Notes: generated from the sequence alone by a model not told the origin. A stretch of DNA of 60,580 nucleotides from Paenibacillus campinasensis (GCF_002272015.1 NZ_NPBY01000082.1:1-60580); one strand, 5' to 3'. Positions 42,410 to 50,904 are shown, counted from the stretch's first letter. Program-made: numbers and translations.

Positions 42410-43708
42410 ATGAATCAAATCGGAATTATTGCAGATGATTTAACGGGAGCCAACGATTCGGGTGTACAGTTGGCGAAGAAGGGCCTGAGCTCGACGGTTG
42501 TCTTTGACTACCGTCATGCCAAGGCCGACGCCGTCTCCGATGTGCTGGTCGTCGATACGGACAGCCGGGCCCGCAGCCGGGAGGAAGCCTATGAAGCGGC
42601 GCTTGGCGCCGCCCGTTTCCTGAAGGATCGGGGCTCCCGGCATATATACAAGAAGGTGGACTCCACGCTTCGCGGTAACATGGCGGCAGAGCTGCTGGCG
42701 GTGGAGCAGGTGTTCCAGCCGGATCTGGTGCTGATTGCGCCCGCTTTTCCCAAGATGAACCGCACCACGGTGAACGGACATCATTATGTCGGCGGCGTGC
42801 TGATTACAGAAACGGAATTTGCGAGGGATCCGAAGACGCCGGTTCAGGAAAGCTACATTCCGAAGCTGCTTCAGGCGGATGCCGATCGCAAGGTAAGTCT
42901 GATAGACTCGGATATGCTGCGCTTGCCGGAAAGTGAACTCCGGGCCCGAGTGACAGCGGAGCTGGAGAACGGCAACACCTGGTTCGTCTGCGACAGCCAG
43001 TCGGAGGAGGAGCTGGTGGCGATCGCATCCTTCTTCGCCAAGCTGGACAAACAGATCCTGTGGACCGGTTCGGCCGGATTGATAGAATATTTGCCGGAAG
43101 CGCTGCAGCTGTCGCCAGCAGGCAGCGGAGACGAAGAGGTTGCCTTGACGAAGAAGACGCTTGTTGTGTCCGGCAGCTTGTCCCAGACGACAAGAGGCCA
43201 GCTTCAGCGGGTGAAGGAGATGGAACAGGCGCATTTCATGGAAGTGAGTCCGGAGGAGCTGATTCGGCAGAACGGTTCGTCAGCTTCGTATGTTGAAGAG
43301 ATGCTGAACCATTCGGATAAGGACTATTATGTCCTGTATGTCGATGCCTCGGAAAGCAATCGTGTGCTTGGCAGAGAGGTCGGGGCGGAGCTTGGCCTGT
43401 CCCTGAATGAAGTAAGTGAAGCGATATCCAGCGGGCTTGGACAGATTACGAAAGCGCTGCTGAAGGCGTCCGGTGAGATCGAGGGTCTGATCTTAACCGG
43501 CGGTGATACGGCCAAAGCGGTCTGCACGGAGCTGGAATCCGGGGAGATGCAGCTGTACTCCGAAGTGGAGCCGGGGCTGCCGTTCGGAAGGCTTCATGGA
43601 GAGAGCGGAAGCTACTGGGCGATTACGAAGGCCGGCGGGTTCGGAAATGATGAATCCTTGGTGGATGCATTGAAATATATGACAAAACAGAAAAAGGTGA
43701 GAGTATGA
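42410..43708 (+). CDS. dtnK: DUF1537 four-carbon acid sugar kinase (threonate/erythronate type)
   Basis: 432 residues, cytoplasmic. The N-terminal domain opens with IGIIADDLTGANDSGVQLAK and continues with YKKVDSTLRGNMAAEL, the acid-sugar binding motifs of DUF1537 (OtnK/DtnK) kinases. The C-terminal nucleotide-binding domain has GLILTGGDTAKAVC and ITKAGGFG. These enzymes phosphorylate four-carbon acid sugars at O4. The next gene is a PdxA-type dehydrogenase, the pairing known for D-threonate breakdown to dihydroxyacetone phosphate. GTG 42407 precedes ATG 42410; both follow AAAGGTG. The symbol reflects the pathway match; erythronate kinases are close relatives. Confidence 0.85.
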   Translation: MNQIGIIADDLTGANDSGVQLAKKGLSSTVVFDYRHAKADAVSDVLVVDTDSRARSREEAYEAALGAARFLKDRGSRHIYKKVDSTLRGNMAAELLAVEQVFQPDLVLIAPAFPKMNRTTVNGHHYVGGVLITETEFARDPKTPVQESYIPKLLQADADRKVSLIDSDMLRLPESELRARVTAELENGNTWFVCDSQSEEELVAIASFFAKLDKQILWTGSAGLIEYLPEALQLSPAGSGDEEVALTKKTLVVSGSLSQTTRGQLQRVKEMEQAHFMEVSPEELIRQNGSSASYVEEMLNHSDKDYYVLYVDASESNRVLGREVGAELGLSLNEVSEAISSGLGQITKALLKASGEIEGLILTGGDTAKAVCTELESGEMQLYSEVEPGLPFGRLHGESGSYWAITKAGGFGNDESLVDALKYMTKQKKVRV

Positions 43709-44706
43709 GCAACCATAAACCCGTGATCGGGATTACGATGGGCGATGCGGCTGGCGTGGGTCCTGAAATTATTTTGAAAAGCTTGAGTTATGAAGAAATG
43801 TATCAGATCAGCAATCCGCTCGTCATCGGTGACCGCAAAATTCTCGAGCGGGCCAAAGCGTTCGTAGGCAGTGAGCTGAACATTGAGACCATCACAGTGG
43901 ATCAGCTGGATCAGGTATCCTATCAGCAAGGGACAGTCCATGTGCTGGATCTGGATCTGCTGCCTGCAGATCTTCCGGTAGGACAGGTGTCCGCAGAGGC
44001 GGGACATGCTGCATTTAAATATTTGGAGACGGCGATTACGCTAGCGAAGGACAATAAGATTCAGGCGATCTGCACGGCTCCGCTGAACAAGGAAGCGCTG
44101 CACAAGGGAGGCCATAAATATCCGGGCCATACCGAGATTTTGGCGGATCTGACCGGCACGCAGGATTTCTCCATGATGCTGTCGGCACCGAATTTGAAGG
44201 TCATCCATGTCACCACGCACGTCGGACTGATCGATGCGGTGATAATGATTCACCCCGAGCGGGTCTACCATGTGATCAAGCTTGCGCATGATACGCTGCA
44301 AAAAGCGGGCATCCAGCAACCGAAAATCGCGGTATGCGGCATCAACCCGCATGCGGGCGAGAATGGGCTGTTCGGCTACGGAGAAGAGGAAGAGAAGGTT
44401 ATTCCGGGTGTTGAGAAAGCACAGTCCGAGGGCATTAACGTCGTAGGACCGCTGCCTGCGGATACACTCTTCTTCCGGACGGTGCGCGGCGATTTCGATA
44501 TCGTGGTCGCGATGTATCACGACCAGGGGCACGGACCGGTCAAGGTGCTTGGCCTTGATGCAGGGGTTAACATTACAGTAGGCCTGCCGATTATCCGCAC
44601 GAGTGTGGACCACGGTACGGCATTTGACATCGCCGGCAAGGGAATTGCGGACGAGAAGAGTCTGATGGAGGCGCTTCGCCAGGCTGCGGAGCTTGCTCCG
44701 AAGTGA
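43705..44706 (+). CDS. pdxA2: PdxA-family 4-phosphate dehydrogenase (PdxA2 type)
   Basis: 333 residues. It opens with IGITMGDAAGVGPEII, the PdxA signature. Metal-binding histidines lie in YPGHTEIL, VTTHVGL and YHDQGHGPVKVLG, and INPHAGE and TSVDHGTAFDIAGKG are conserved. Classical PdxA serves vitamin B6 synthesis. Coupling to a DUF1537 kinase (ATGA overlap) instead marks the PdxA2 branch, which oxidatively decarboxylates D-threonate (or erythronate) 4-phosphate to dihydroxyacetone phosphate. The ribosome site AAAAAGGTGAGAG is within the kinase end. It is the last gene of the operon. Confidence 0.88.
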   Translation: MSNHKPVIGITMGDAAGVGPEIILKSLSYEEMYQISNPLVIGDRKILERAKAFVGSELNIETITVDQLDQVSYQQGTVHVLDLDLLPADLPVGQVSAEAGHAAFKYLETAITLAKDNKIQAICTAPLNKEALHKGGHKYPGHTEILADLTGTQDFSMMLSAPNLKVIHVTTHVGLIDAVIMIHPERVYHVIKLAHDTLQKAGIQQPKIAVCGINPHAGENGLFGYGEEEEKVIPGVEKAQSEGINVVGPLPADTLFFRTVRGDFDIVVAMYHDQGHGPVKVLGLDAGVNITVGLPIIRTSVDHGTAFDIAGKGIADEKSLMEALRQAAELAPK

Positions 44707-44781
44707 ATGGAAACGCCTGCGATGCTCGGGTGTGCATGACCGGCACCCGAGCGGGACATAAGGCTTGTTCTGCAACATAAT

Positions 44782-44837
44782 AAAGAAGCAGTTCTCCAGG
44801 GCTTGCGGTTAGCAAGCGGAGACTGCTTCTTTTTTTG
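44782..44837. terminator. strong bidirectional terminator
   Basis: AAAGAAGCAGT-TCTCC pairs with GGAGA-CTGCTTCTTT, with an inner CTTGC/GCAAG stem and seven T. It ends pdxA2 and the converging anti-sigma gene. Confidence 0.85.
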
Positions 44838-44848
44838 TAATCAGGGGA

Positions 44849-45805
44849 TCATTTTCTGATATAGGCTTCAGCGATCTGAATCAATTCGTCCTCGGTAACC
44901 TGCTGATCCAGTGTGGCCAAGGTATAGGCATGTCTTGTTCCGTCCGGCAGTTCCGCAACCCAATCGAGAGATACTGAGTTCGATGACAACCAGTTTGTCT
45001 GGATAACTTCCACCTGGTTGATATTCAATTTCTTCTTGGTTACTTGCGTCTCATCATTCCAATACGTTGTGAGCGTACCGTCTGGACCGAGGTTGACTAC
45101 CCGGAGATCAACCCCGAGATCCCCTTTCTTGTAGGTGCTGGTCACTCTCCAGAACGTATCCGCCAGCGGGACAGGCATCGTGGCATAGTCTTTGCCTGAG
45201 GCGACGGCTTCTTCGTGAAGCTGTTTGGCGATCGTTGTTCGTTCCTCTTCCGTCAACGGGGTTATATCGTTCTGCATGAACATTTGAATACTGCCCGTCT
45301 CAAACGTATAGCTGCCTGTCAGCTCATCCGGTATGGTGACCGAAGGGTCTTTAATCATGGAACGAAGATCGGCTAAATTATTGACGTCAAGCGGATTTGC
45401 ACGTATATCGATTTTCTGATCGGGATTATGGGGAACAACATAGATCGCGGCGGCTTCCCCTGGTCCAATCTCATCTGTCCATACCTTGTTGGAGATATGA
45501 ACCCGTTTATACTCTTCCTCGGTCACCTGAGGTCTCTCAGGGAAATCTTGCGCATTCTTCTCTTCGTATACCGTCTCGCCTTTTTCATTCTGCAGCGTAT
45601 AGTACTGAATCGCCGCAAAGCCGGTAGAAGCCGTAAGCAGCATGCCTGCAAGGGCCAGCAACCCCACTTTATATTTCATATAAAATCTCTCCTTAGGTTT
45701 ATGCCCGGTCTGGAGCTTGTTCATGACCTGACGGGTGAAGTCGGGCTCTGGCGGGGAAGCCTGCTGGATGATGTTTCTCAGTTCCTGATCGCTGGGTATC
45801 TTCAT
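44849..45805 (-). CDS. membrane-bound anti-sigma factor-like protein (second copy)
   Basis: 318 residues. The cytoplasmic leader (about 1-42) contains PEPDFTRQVMNKLQ. One membrane helix is at about 45-66 (VGLLALAGMLLTASTGFAAI). The outer domain of about 250 residues starts IQYYTLQNEKGETVYEEK. The architecture and the post-helix motif match the anti-sigma at 17481, so the two are paralogues. The ATG at 45805 lies 12 bases after AAAGGAG. Its start overlaps the sigma reading frame by 107 bases, much longer than the 40 bases in the other pair; an A7 run just upstream may explain this. It presumably inhibits the sigma factor encoded at 45699-46358. Confidence 0.82.
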   Translation of the reverse strand: MKIPSDQELRNIIQQASPPEPDFTRQVMNKLQTGHKPKERFYMKYKVGLLALAGMLLTASTGFAAIQYYTLQNEKGETVYEEKNAQDFPERPQVTEEEYKRVHISNKVWTDEIGPGEAAAIYVVPHNPDQKIDIRANPLDVNNLADLRSMIKDPSVTIPDELTGSYTFETGSIQMFMQNDITPLTEEERTTIAKQLHEEAVASGKDYATMPVPLADTFWRVTSTYKKGDLGVDLRVVNLGPDGTLTTYWNDETQVTKKKLNINQVEVIQTNWLSSNSVSLDWVAELPDGTRHAYTLATLDQQVTEDELIQIAEAYIRK

Positions 45806-46358
45806 GGGACTTTTTTTCTCCTTTCACCTGGGTATAATACTTGCGGAATTTAGCCGCGCACCGTTCATATTTCTTTCGTAAGCTGGCGCTGTTCTTCTGC
45901 ATAATGAGGCTGATTTCTTGGTAACTCTTCTCTTCAACACATCGCAATATCAACAGGCTTCGCTCCTCGGGCGACAGCTTGGACATCGCCTGAACGACGG
46001 AGTGATGATAGTACTTGGCGTCAATGTGCTGATCGATAGGGGTGTTGTCTTGGTCTTTCTGATACAGAAAGGGCAGGTAGCGTGAAAGTTTCCGTTTGCG
46101 GAGCACGTCAATGCATTGATTGCCTGCGATGGTGTACAGCCAGGCTTCAAACGGCATGTCCTGCTTGTAAGCTTTCAAGGAGCGATATGCCTTCAGAAAC
46201 ACCTCCTGACTGCAATCCTCCGCTTCCGCATAGTTCCCGAGCATATGATAACAGTATTGAAAAATGCTCCGTTGGTATTTGCGCATAATGATCTCATATT
46301 GATCAACTTTTCCTCCAAGCACGTCCGCCACGATCCGGGACAATGGATGATCATCCAC
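45699..46358 (-). CDS. ECF-type RNA polymerase sigma factor (second copy)
   Basis: 219 residues as read, starting at GTG 46358 after AGGAGGTG. Region 2 contains YQRSIFQYCYHMLGNYAEAE and QEVFLKAYRSL, and PFEAWLYTIAGNQCIDVLRK follows. Region 4 has LSPEERSLLILRCVEEKSYQEI and the HTH. The sigma homology ends at about residue 183 (TQVKGEKK). The last 35 residues (from SHEDTQRSG on) are the anti-sigma start read in another frame and resemble no sigma domain. At residues 181-183 the message is GAA-AAA-AAG, a slippery heptamer. A -1 shift there would stop at TGA overlapping the anti-sigma ATG, giving a normal-sized factor of about 185 residues. Confidence 0.88.
   Translation of the reverse strand: MDDHPLSRIVADVLGGKVDQYEIIMRKYQRSIFQYCYHMLGNYAEAEDCSQEVFLKAYRSLKAYKQDMPFEAWLYTIAGNQCIDVLRKRKLSRYLPFLYQKDQDNTPIDQHIDAKYYHHSVVQAMSKLSPEERSLLILRCVEEKSYQEISLIMQKNSASLRKKYERCAAKFRKYYTQVKGEKKSHEDTQRSGTEKHHPAGFPARARLHPSGHEQAPDRA
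45811..45817 (-). other. A7 run forming an A-AAA-AAG slippery heptamer
   Basis: On the minus strand, seven A then G are read in the sigma frame as (GA)A AAA AAG, the dnaX-type -1 slippery sequence. The -1 frame reaches TGA at 45804-45802, which overlaps the anti-sigma ATG as ATGA. It could be programmed slippage, a natural indel, or a base-count error. Confidence 0.55.
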
Positions 46359-46534
46359 AATGTTTCACCTCCTATAATCGCTAGTCATGTATTACTACGA
46401 ATGATCGCCTGCCTAATGTGACATGCGTTCGGCTATTTTAAGTCCTAGTATAAGGGGAAGAAGCAGGTTGCCTGTGCCGAAGGATTCGCGACAACGACAC
46501 GTATTGCATACCTGGTGCTGCAGCGAACATCACA

Positions 46535-46576
46535 AAACAGCCTCCCGGCATGTAGTCGGGAGGCTGCTTGTTTCTT
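46535..46576. terminator. terminator in the 46359-46714 gap
   Basis: CAGCCTCCCG pairs perfectly with CGGGAGGCTG around an eight-base loop, flanked by A-rich and T-rich DNA (TTTT on the minus side). It ends the minus-strand gene at 46715. The remaining gap should contain the promoter of the sigma/anti-sigma pair, but no clear ECF or sigma-A box was found. Confidence 0.75.
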
Positions 46577-46714
46577 TCTATGTGATAGGGAATCACGGGG
46601 TTAAGGTGCTTGTTGAATCGGGAAACTACGAGTGCCAGAGGCTCGTAGGCCGCGTGTGATCTCAGGTATCTGCCGATCGTTCATGCTACCGATCATCATA
46701 CCCGGACGAAATCG

Positions 46715-47767
46715 CTACAGGCGGCCGCTGCCCTTCACTTCCGGGTTGGCATCCACAATCGCCATCGTGACCTTCCAGAGCTTCGGCAAATAACGAAGCA
46801 CATCGGCGGCCCGCTCATGCAGATTGTTGCTTGAAGACAGACCGAGGTCGCGGGTCAGATCCTCAAATAGCGGCAGGTATTTCTGCTGCATCTCCGGCGG
46901 GGCATCTGCTGCCAGAATGAAGTGGCAGCGCGCATAGGTGGCCGTCATCCAGAACACAGCCTCCCGGTGGCTGCCGCTCTGAATTAACGCCTGGCTGCCG
47001 TCAATGGCTACACGTCTGGCCGCAGCCGTGATGTCGCTGCTGAAGAAGAAAGGGGTGCTGGCAACCTTGGCAGCAGCATCGAAGGTACGAGCCAAGCCGT
47101 CCAGATGCCCCGATGCCTGCTCCGGCGTCATCTGTGCACATCCGAGAAGCTGCAGCAGCTCCTCGTACAGATCCGGCTGTCCGTATTGCTTCAGCACATC
47201 GTGAACGGCAGTGTAGCGAAGCCTGACAGTTGGGTTGCGTAAGGCCGCCACGAGCAGCATATGGGTCGTGACACCGGTCGGAAACAGCCACGATGTCACC
47301 TGCTCATGCCAGGGAGATGCCGGGTTTATGGTGCGAAGGCCGTCGACGATTCGTTGCCGCACATGCTCACAGCGGCGGACAACCCAGGTGCGATCGGCGA
47401 ATTGACGGGATACCTCGGATTGTAATCGGCGGAGCCGGCCTGACGGATCGGAGATTAAAGAATCGACCCGGAAGCTGCCTGCAAGATGATATGAACCAAG
47501 AACCCGTTCCGGTGTGCCGAGGCTCTCCCACGGCATATAGGTCACCTCCAGCAGCGCATCCTGGTGAATCAGCTTTCCCGGCTTGAGCCTCGGACTGTCC
47601 TCATCGGTGACAATCACCACATCGATGTCCGATGCCGGGGCAAGCTCGTCATGATCCGGCTTACCTACGGTAGAACCGCTGAAATAAGCGCCCACATATC
47701 CAGGGCTCCCTGCGGCATAGCGCATGACCCAGTCGGCTGCTGCGGCTCTTGCGGATCCGATATTCAT
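46715..47767 (-). CDS. nucleotidyltransferase-fold protein
   Basis: 350 residues, cytoplasmic. The Pol-beta-type site is GAYFSGSTVGKPDHDELAP followed by ASDIDVVIV (about residues 27-52), giving the GS...DxD pattern needed to bind Mg-NTP. The rest is helical, with WLFPTGVTTHMLLVAALRNP and a C-terminal helical bundle that may recognise the acceptor. The ATG at 47767 follows AGAGGAGGGAG; the frame is open far upstream, but that part looks antisense to intergenic DNA. The acceptor is unknown; relatives are annotated only by the fold. It is separated by about 125 bases from the hydrolase upstream on the same strand. Confidence 0.82.
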   Translation of the reverse strand: MNIGSARAAAADWVMRYAAGSPGYVGAYFSGSTVGKPDHDELAPASDIDVVIVTDEDSPRLKPGKLIHQDALLEVTYMPWESLGTPERVLGSYHLAGSFRVDSLISDPSGRLRRLQSEVSRQFADRTWVVRRCEHVRQRIVDGLRTINPASPWHEQVTSWLFPTGVTTHMLLVAALRNPTVRLRYTAVHDVLKQYGQPDLYEELLQLLGCAQMTPEQASGHLDGLARTFDAAAKVASTPFFFSSDITAAARRVAIDGSQALIQSGSHREAVFWMTATYARCHFILAADAPPEMQQKYLPLFEDLTRDLGLSSSNNLHERAADVLRYLPKLWKVTMAIVDANPEVKGSGRL

Positions 47768-47891
47768 CGTTCTCCCTCCTCTAACCGTGTGACTTGGCCT
47801 GCTGATGATGACAGAGGCCCTTGTCTGAGGTTGAAACCTATGCGCTGTCCCTAGCTGCGTAACGGATTGGTTTGGAAATCTAGTGCTGTAC

Positions 47892-48899
47892 TTAGCTGCC
47901 CGCGCCCTGAACCTGCACGGCATGCTTGCGGGAGTTATTGCCTGCCTCCTCAGCTTCTTGCGGGCGAGTGGATACATAGGCTGAAAGGAATTCGGCGATC
48001 TCTCGTTGGTACCCTTCCGGATCGAACGACAGCGCCTTCGCATGACCGGCATCCGGTACGATGAACAGCCGCTTCTCCGCCGGTCCGTTCTCATATAATT
48101 CATAACCCATATCGACAGGGACGAACAGGTCACCGCTGCCGTGGATGAACAGGATCGGCGTCTTGGACTGCCGAACCTGAGTCAGGGCGGAGGCCTCCCC
48201 GAAGAAGTACCCGGCCCTCAGCTTGGTAAGCAGGCTGGTCGTCTGAAGGAGAGGGAATGCAGGTAGCCGGTACATTCTTTTCAGCTGATAGCGCAGCTGA
48301 TCTCGGACGGAAGTGTATCCGCAGTCTTCGATGATCGCTTTGACATTCGGCGGGAGCGGCTCGCCGCTGGCCATCATAACGGTCGCCGCGCCCATCGACA
48401 CCCCGTGCAGGACGATCTGTGCATTCGCTCCGGTTCGCTCCATGACCAGCCGAATCCACTTGACGATATCCTTTCGTTCCGGCCAGCCAAAGCCGATGTA
48501 ATGGCCTTCGCTCAGGCCGTGCCCCCGGGCATCGGGCAACAGCACGTTGTAGCCGAAATCCTCATGATAGATTTGGGCAAAGCTGCTCATCTGTTCAGCA
48601 TGGCCCGAGTACCCGTGGGCAAGAATGACGGTTCTGTCGGTGCCCGTCTTCGCCGGCAGGTAGTATGCATGGAGCTTCAGTCCATCCTCGGAGACCTGAC
48701 TCCAGCTCTCGAAGCGCTGCGCGCTCCACCATTCCTTGCTGCCCGCGAAGGGGTCCTCGACATCTGCATTCGCCGCAAGGTCCGGGTTTCCTTCCAGAAA
48801 GTCCTTCTCCGCGCGGGCAACGCCAACTTGATAGAAGTAAAAGCTCGCGGCCACAAGGATGAACATGATCGTACACAAAATGATAATGGCTGATAGCAT
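47892..48899 (-). CDS. membrane-anchored alpha/beta hydrolase
   Basis: 335 residues. An N-terminal hydrophobic helix (about 2-24) anchors the protein, and the hydrolase domain (about 70-315) probably faces outside. Motifs are AHGYSGHAEQM (oxyanion region), DARGHGLSEG, the nucleophile elbow HGVSMGAATV (Ser about 170), the acid in HGSGDLFVPVDM and the histidine in DAGHAKA. This resembles the YqkD/Bem46-like serine hydrolases of Bacilli. The substrate is unknown. The ATG at 48899 follows AAGAGG. The C-terminal 25 residues are polar and variable. Confidence 0.88.
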   Translation of the reverse strand: MLSAIIILCTIMFILVAASFYFYQVGVARAEKDFLEGNPDLAANADVEDPFAGSKEWWSAQRFESWSQVSEDGLKLHAYYLPAKTGTDRTVILAHGYSGHAEQMSSFAQIYHEDFGYNVLLPDARGHGLSEGHYIGFGWPERKDIVKWIRLVMERTGANAQIVLHGVSMGAATVMMASGEPLPPNVKAIIEDCGYTSVRDQLRYQLKRMYRLPAFPLLQTTSLLTKLRAGYFFGEASALTQVRQSKTPILFIHGSGDLFVPVDMGYELYENGPAEKRLFIVPDAGHAKALSFDPEGYQREIAEFLSAYVSTRPQEAEEAGNNSRKHAVQVQGAGS

Positions 48900-48970
48900 G
48901 GGTGACTAACCTCTTTTATATATTATATTGGCTATGTACGGGTTCCGATGACGCTCAGTTGCATGGGGGG

Positions 48971-49732
48971 TTAAAAAGGAAGCTCCTTCACCCTGTATTC
49001 GATACCGAGCTCTTCATACCACTCGTTCAGTCCTGTCCATATCTGTTCGCAGCGTGCATATACCAGCTCCGCATCATGCAGCTGCCCGCTCATCACAAGC
49101 TCGACCAGTTCCTCGTATCCGGCAGGCCTTGACGGCATCTGAAGCGACTCCTCGAATGTCCGTGCTCTCGTATTGTAGAAGGCTCTGTTCGCGAGGCCGA
49201 TCAGCTTGGCGCTTTGCCAGGCCAGATCCTTGGCCCCGAGGGGGAGGTAGCTGTAGTTGCCCGCTTGCTTGCTGTTGCGGATTTTGCCCATCGTTTCATA
49301 CGCTTCCCAAATCATGAACTCTCGCATCACATCCCGGATGGCTTCATCGGAGGCTTGCAGCGGCAGCGCGCGAAGCTCGTCCAGCAGATGCTGCGGATCA
49401 TAAAGGGCCTGCAGGTGAACATAAGCGCCGGCCTTGATGGCCCACGCATCGTCGACCGCTGAAGCGGATCGCCATGCCTCGTGCTTCTGCTTCATGCCGA
49501 TTTCGATTTTGAATGGATGATAGATAAATTCGTGGCCGGGAAGGGAGACCCCGTCCTTCGTGATCACACGAAGTTCAATGTCAGAATAAGGCCCGTCAAT
49601 TCCTTGCGCGACCGAGCCGTACAGGCCAATGGCCAGAATATCGTCTCCGTATAGATCAAGCAGCCGTTGTGTTACGCGATCAATGATTTCCATCTTAGCT
49701 TCTCTCGTCGTAGCGGCAGGGTAAGGCAGCAT
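48971..49732 (-). CDS. ANT(4')-like aminoglycoside nucleotidyltransferase
   Basis: 253 residues, close in length to kanamycin nucleotidyltransferase. It aligns by memory over its whole length with ANT(4')-I. Shared features are REAKMEIIDRVTQRLLDLYG near the start, IGLYGSVAQGIDGPYSDIEL with the metal-binding aspartates (about 36-53), FMIWEAYETMGKIRN at the place of the catalytic glutamate, SRPAGYEELVELVMSGQLHD, and a C-terminus ending in PF. The family adenylylates the 4'-hydroxyl of kanamycin-type drugs. A chromosomal copy without mobile elements may be an intrinsic, possibly silent, resistance gene or have another acceptor. The ATG at 49732 follows AAAGGAG. Confidence 0.8.
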   Translation of the reverse strand: MLPYPAATTREAKMEIIDRVTQRLLDLYGDDILAIGLYGSVAQGIDGPYSDIELRVITKDGVSLPGHEFIYHPFKIEIGMKQKHEAWRSASAVDDAWAIKAGAYVHLQALYDPQHLLDELRALPLQASDEAIRDVMREFMIWEAYETMGKIRNSKQAGNYSYLPLGAKDLAWQSAKLIGLANRAFYNTRARTFEESLQMPSRPAGYEELVELVMSGQLHDAELVYARCEQIWTGLNEWYEELGIEYRVKELPF

Positions 49733-49981
49733 AGGATGACTCTCCTTTTAAGGTTGTTCAGTTATGAAAGTTATAGTCCGATTATACCTTAAAAAATGGT
49801 CACAGGCCTACGAGATAAGCCGGGTTTTGGAGCATGAGTCGTTTCCGCTAGCGGGATTCTTGACACTTGGGGGCCGGAGTAACGATGGTGTTGCTGAACC
49901 GTGCGTGTGCGAGCTTGAGGATAGTTGGCTCGCTTCCTGTCCGTTTGAAATGTCGAGAGGCCCCGATAGGGACCTCTTCGT
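49733..49981. other. unassigned intergenic region with a hairpin
   Basis: No gene was accepted here. A hairpin at about 49952-49977 (AGAGGcCCC pairing with GGGaCCTCT) lies just after the stop of the LOG-family gene and may end that minus-strand transcript. The remaining 180 bases contain an open frame (49764-49985, plus) without a ribosome site, and look structured, but match no RNA family I can name. Confidence 0.4.
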
Positions 49982-50560
49982 TTAGTCAAGCTCCTTCCAT
50001 TTCATATCCAGCGTTGGGGGCGTGTAGCTCTTCATCAACTCCAGCAGTTTCAAAGGGTCTTCGGATATGTTGATGAGATTTAAATGCGAGGCATTGACGA
50101 AGCCTTCTGTAATGCTGTATTGGATAAGATTCATCAGCGGCTCATAATAGCCGCGGACATTCAGCAGTCCGATCGGCTTATGATGAATCCCGATTTGGGA
50201 CCAGCATAATACCTCGAACAGCTCTTCATAGGTGCCGAAGCCGCCGGGAAGGGCGATGAATCCGTCCGCATATTTGCCCATCGTGGCCTTGCGCTCATGC
50301 ATATCTTCCACTTCGATAAGCTGGGTCAAGCCGTTATGTACGATTTCCCCCCGGAACAGCCCCCGGGGCATGACACCGATCACTTCACCGCCAAGGGCAA
50401 GAACCGTGTTGGCAACCTCCCCCATCAATCCGACGCGCGATCCGCCGTACACGAGCCGGTATCCGCGGCGGGCAATCAGCTCGCCAAGCTCAGCTGCTGT
50501 TGCTTTATAATCCGGGTGCTCGCCCGGATTGGAACCTGCAAATACACATATCGATTTCAA
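49982..50560 (-). CDS. LOG-family protein (TIGR00730 type)
   Basis: 192 residues, cytoplasmic Rossmann-type fold. The family motifs GGSRVGLMG (about 40-48) and PGGFGTYEELFEVL (about 103-116) are complete. These belong to LOG/YvdD-type phosphoribohydrolases, which release adenine-type bases from nucleoside monophosphates; in plants and actinobacteria the product can be cytokinin. The start is TTG 50560, eight bases after AGGAG; an upstream in-frame TTG at 50578 precedes the ribosome site. The natural substrate is unproven. Confidence 0.9.
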   Translation of the reverse strand: MKSICVFAGSNPGEHPDYKATAAELGELIARRGYRLVYGGSRVGLMGEVANTVLALGGEVIGVMPRGLFRGEIVHNGLTQLIEVEDMHERKATMGKYADGFIALPGGFGTYEELFEVLCWSQIGIHHKPIGLLNVRGYYEPLMNLIQYSITEGFVNASHLNLINISEDPLKLLELMKSYTPPTLDMKWKELD

Positions 50561-50750
50561 ATAAGCCACTCCTAACAAGATGTTGTGATATCACTGAATG
50601 ATTATACAATATATAGAAAAATATGTCATGATAAGGTCAGTATCTGCCCCTTCATACTAGGATAGCCCTGTTATTATACTACTCGCCTTATGTTAAACCT
50701 CTTGCTAGAAGATTCCCTCTATATGTAAAATTTATGACATCACAACGAGA

Positions 50751-50801
50751 GACAGCCCCCGACATCCGCGGCCACATCGGATATACGGGAGCTGCCCTTT
50801 A
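50751..50801 (-). terminator. stem-loop downstream of etfA; rest of the 50561-50904 gap
   Basis: GGCAGCtCCCG pairs with CGGGgGCTGtC, with an inner ATCCGA/CGGAT stem. The minus strand continues CTCTCG without a good T run, so it is a weak terminator or a 3' stability structure. The rest of the gap is AT-rich (50580-50745) and probably contains the LOG gene promoter, but no clear boxes. Confidence 0.5.
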
Positions 50802-50904
50802 TGAGTTGCCTATGCGCATAATGACAGTGGGGCGCAGTCGATCATACAACGCCCGGCCGTATCCGGGAGGAAATCGTCAGGTGTGGGAATAGACAGCGGG
50901 CTGA

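Noticed and set aside
49781..49981. Resemblance of the minus strand (AAACCCGGCTTAT) to the 3' end of type A RNase P RNA
   Set aside because: The conserved 5' part (GAGGAAAGTCC-type core) is absent, the available length is about half that needed, and Bacilli use type B RNase P RNA.
49764..49985. A 73-codon plus-strand frame in the gap before the LOG-family gene
   Set aside because: No ribosome site, no recognisable protein pattern, and it overlaps the hairpin and the LOG gene's stop.
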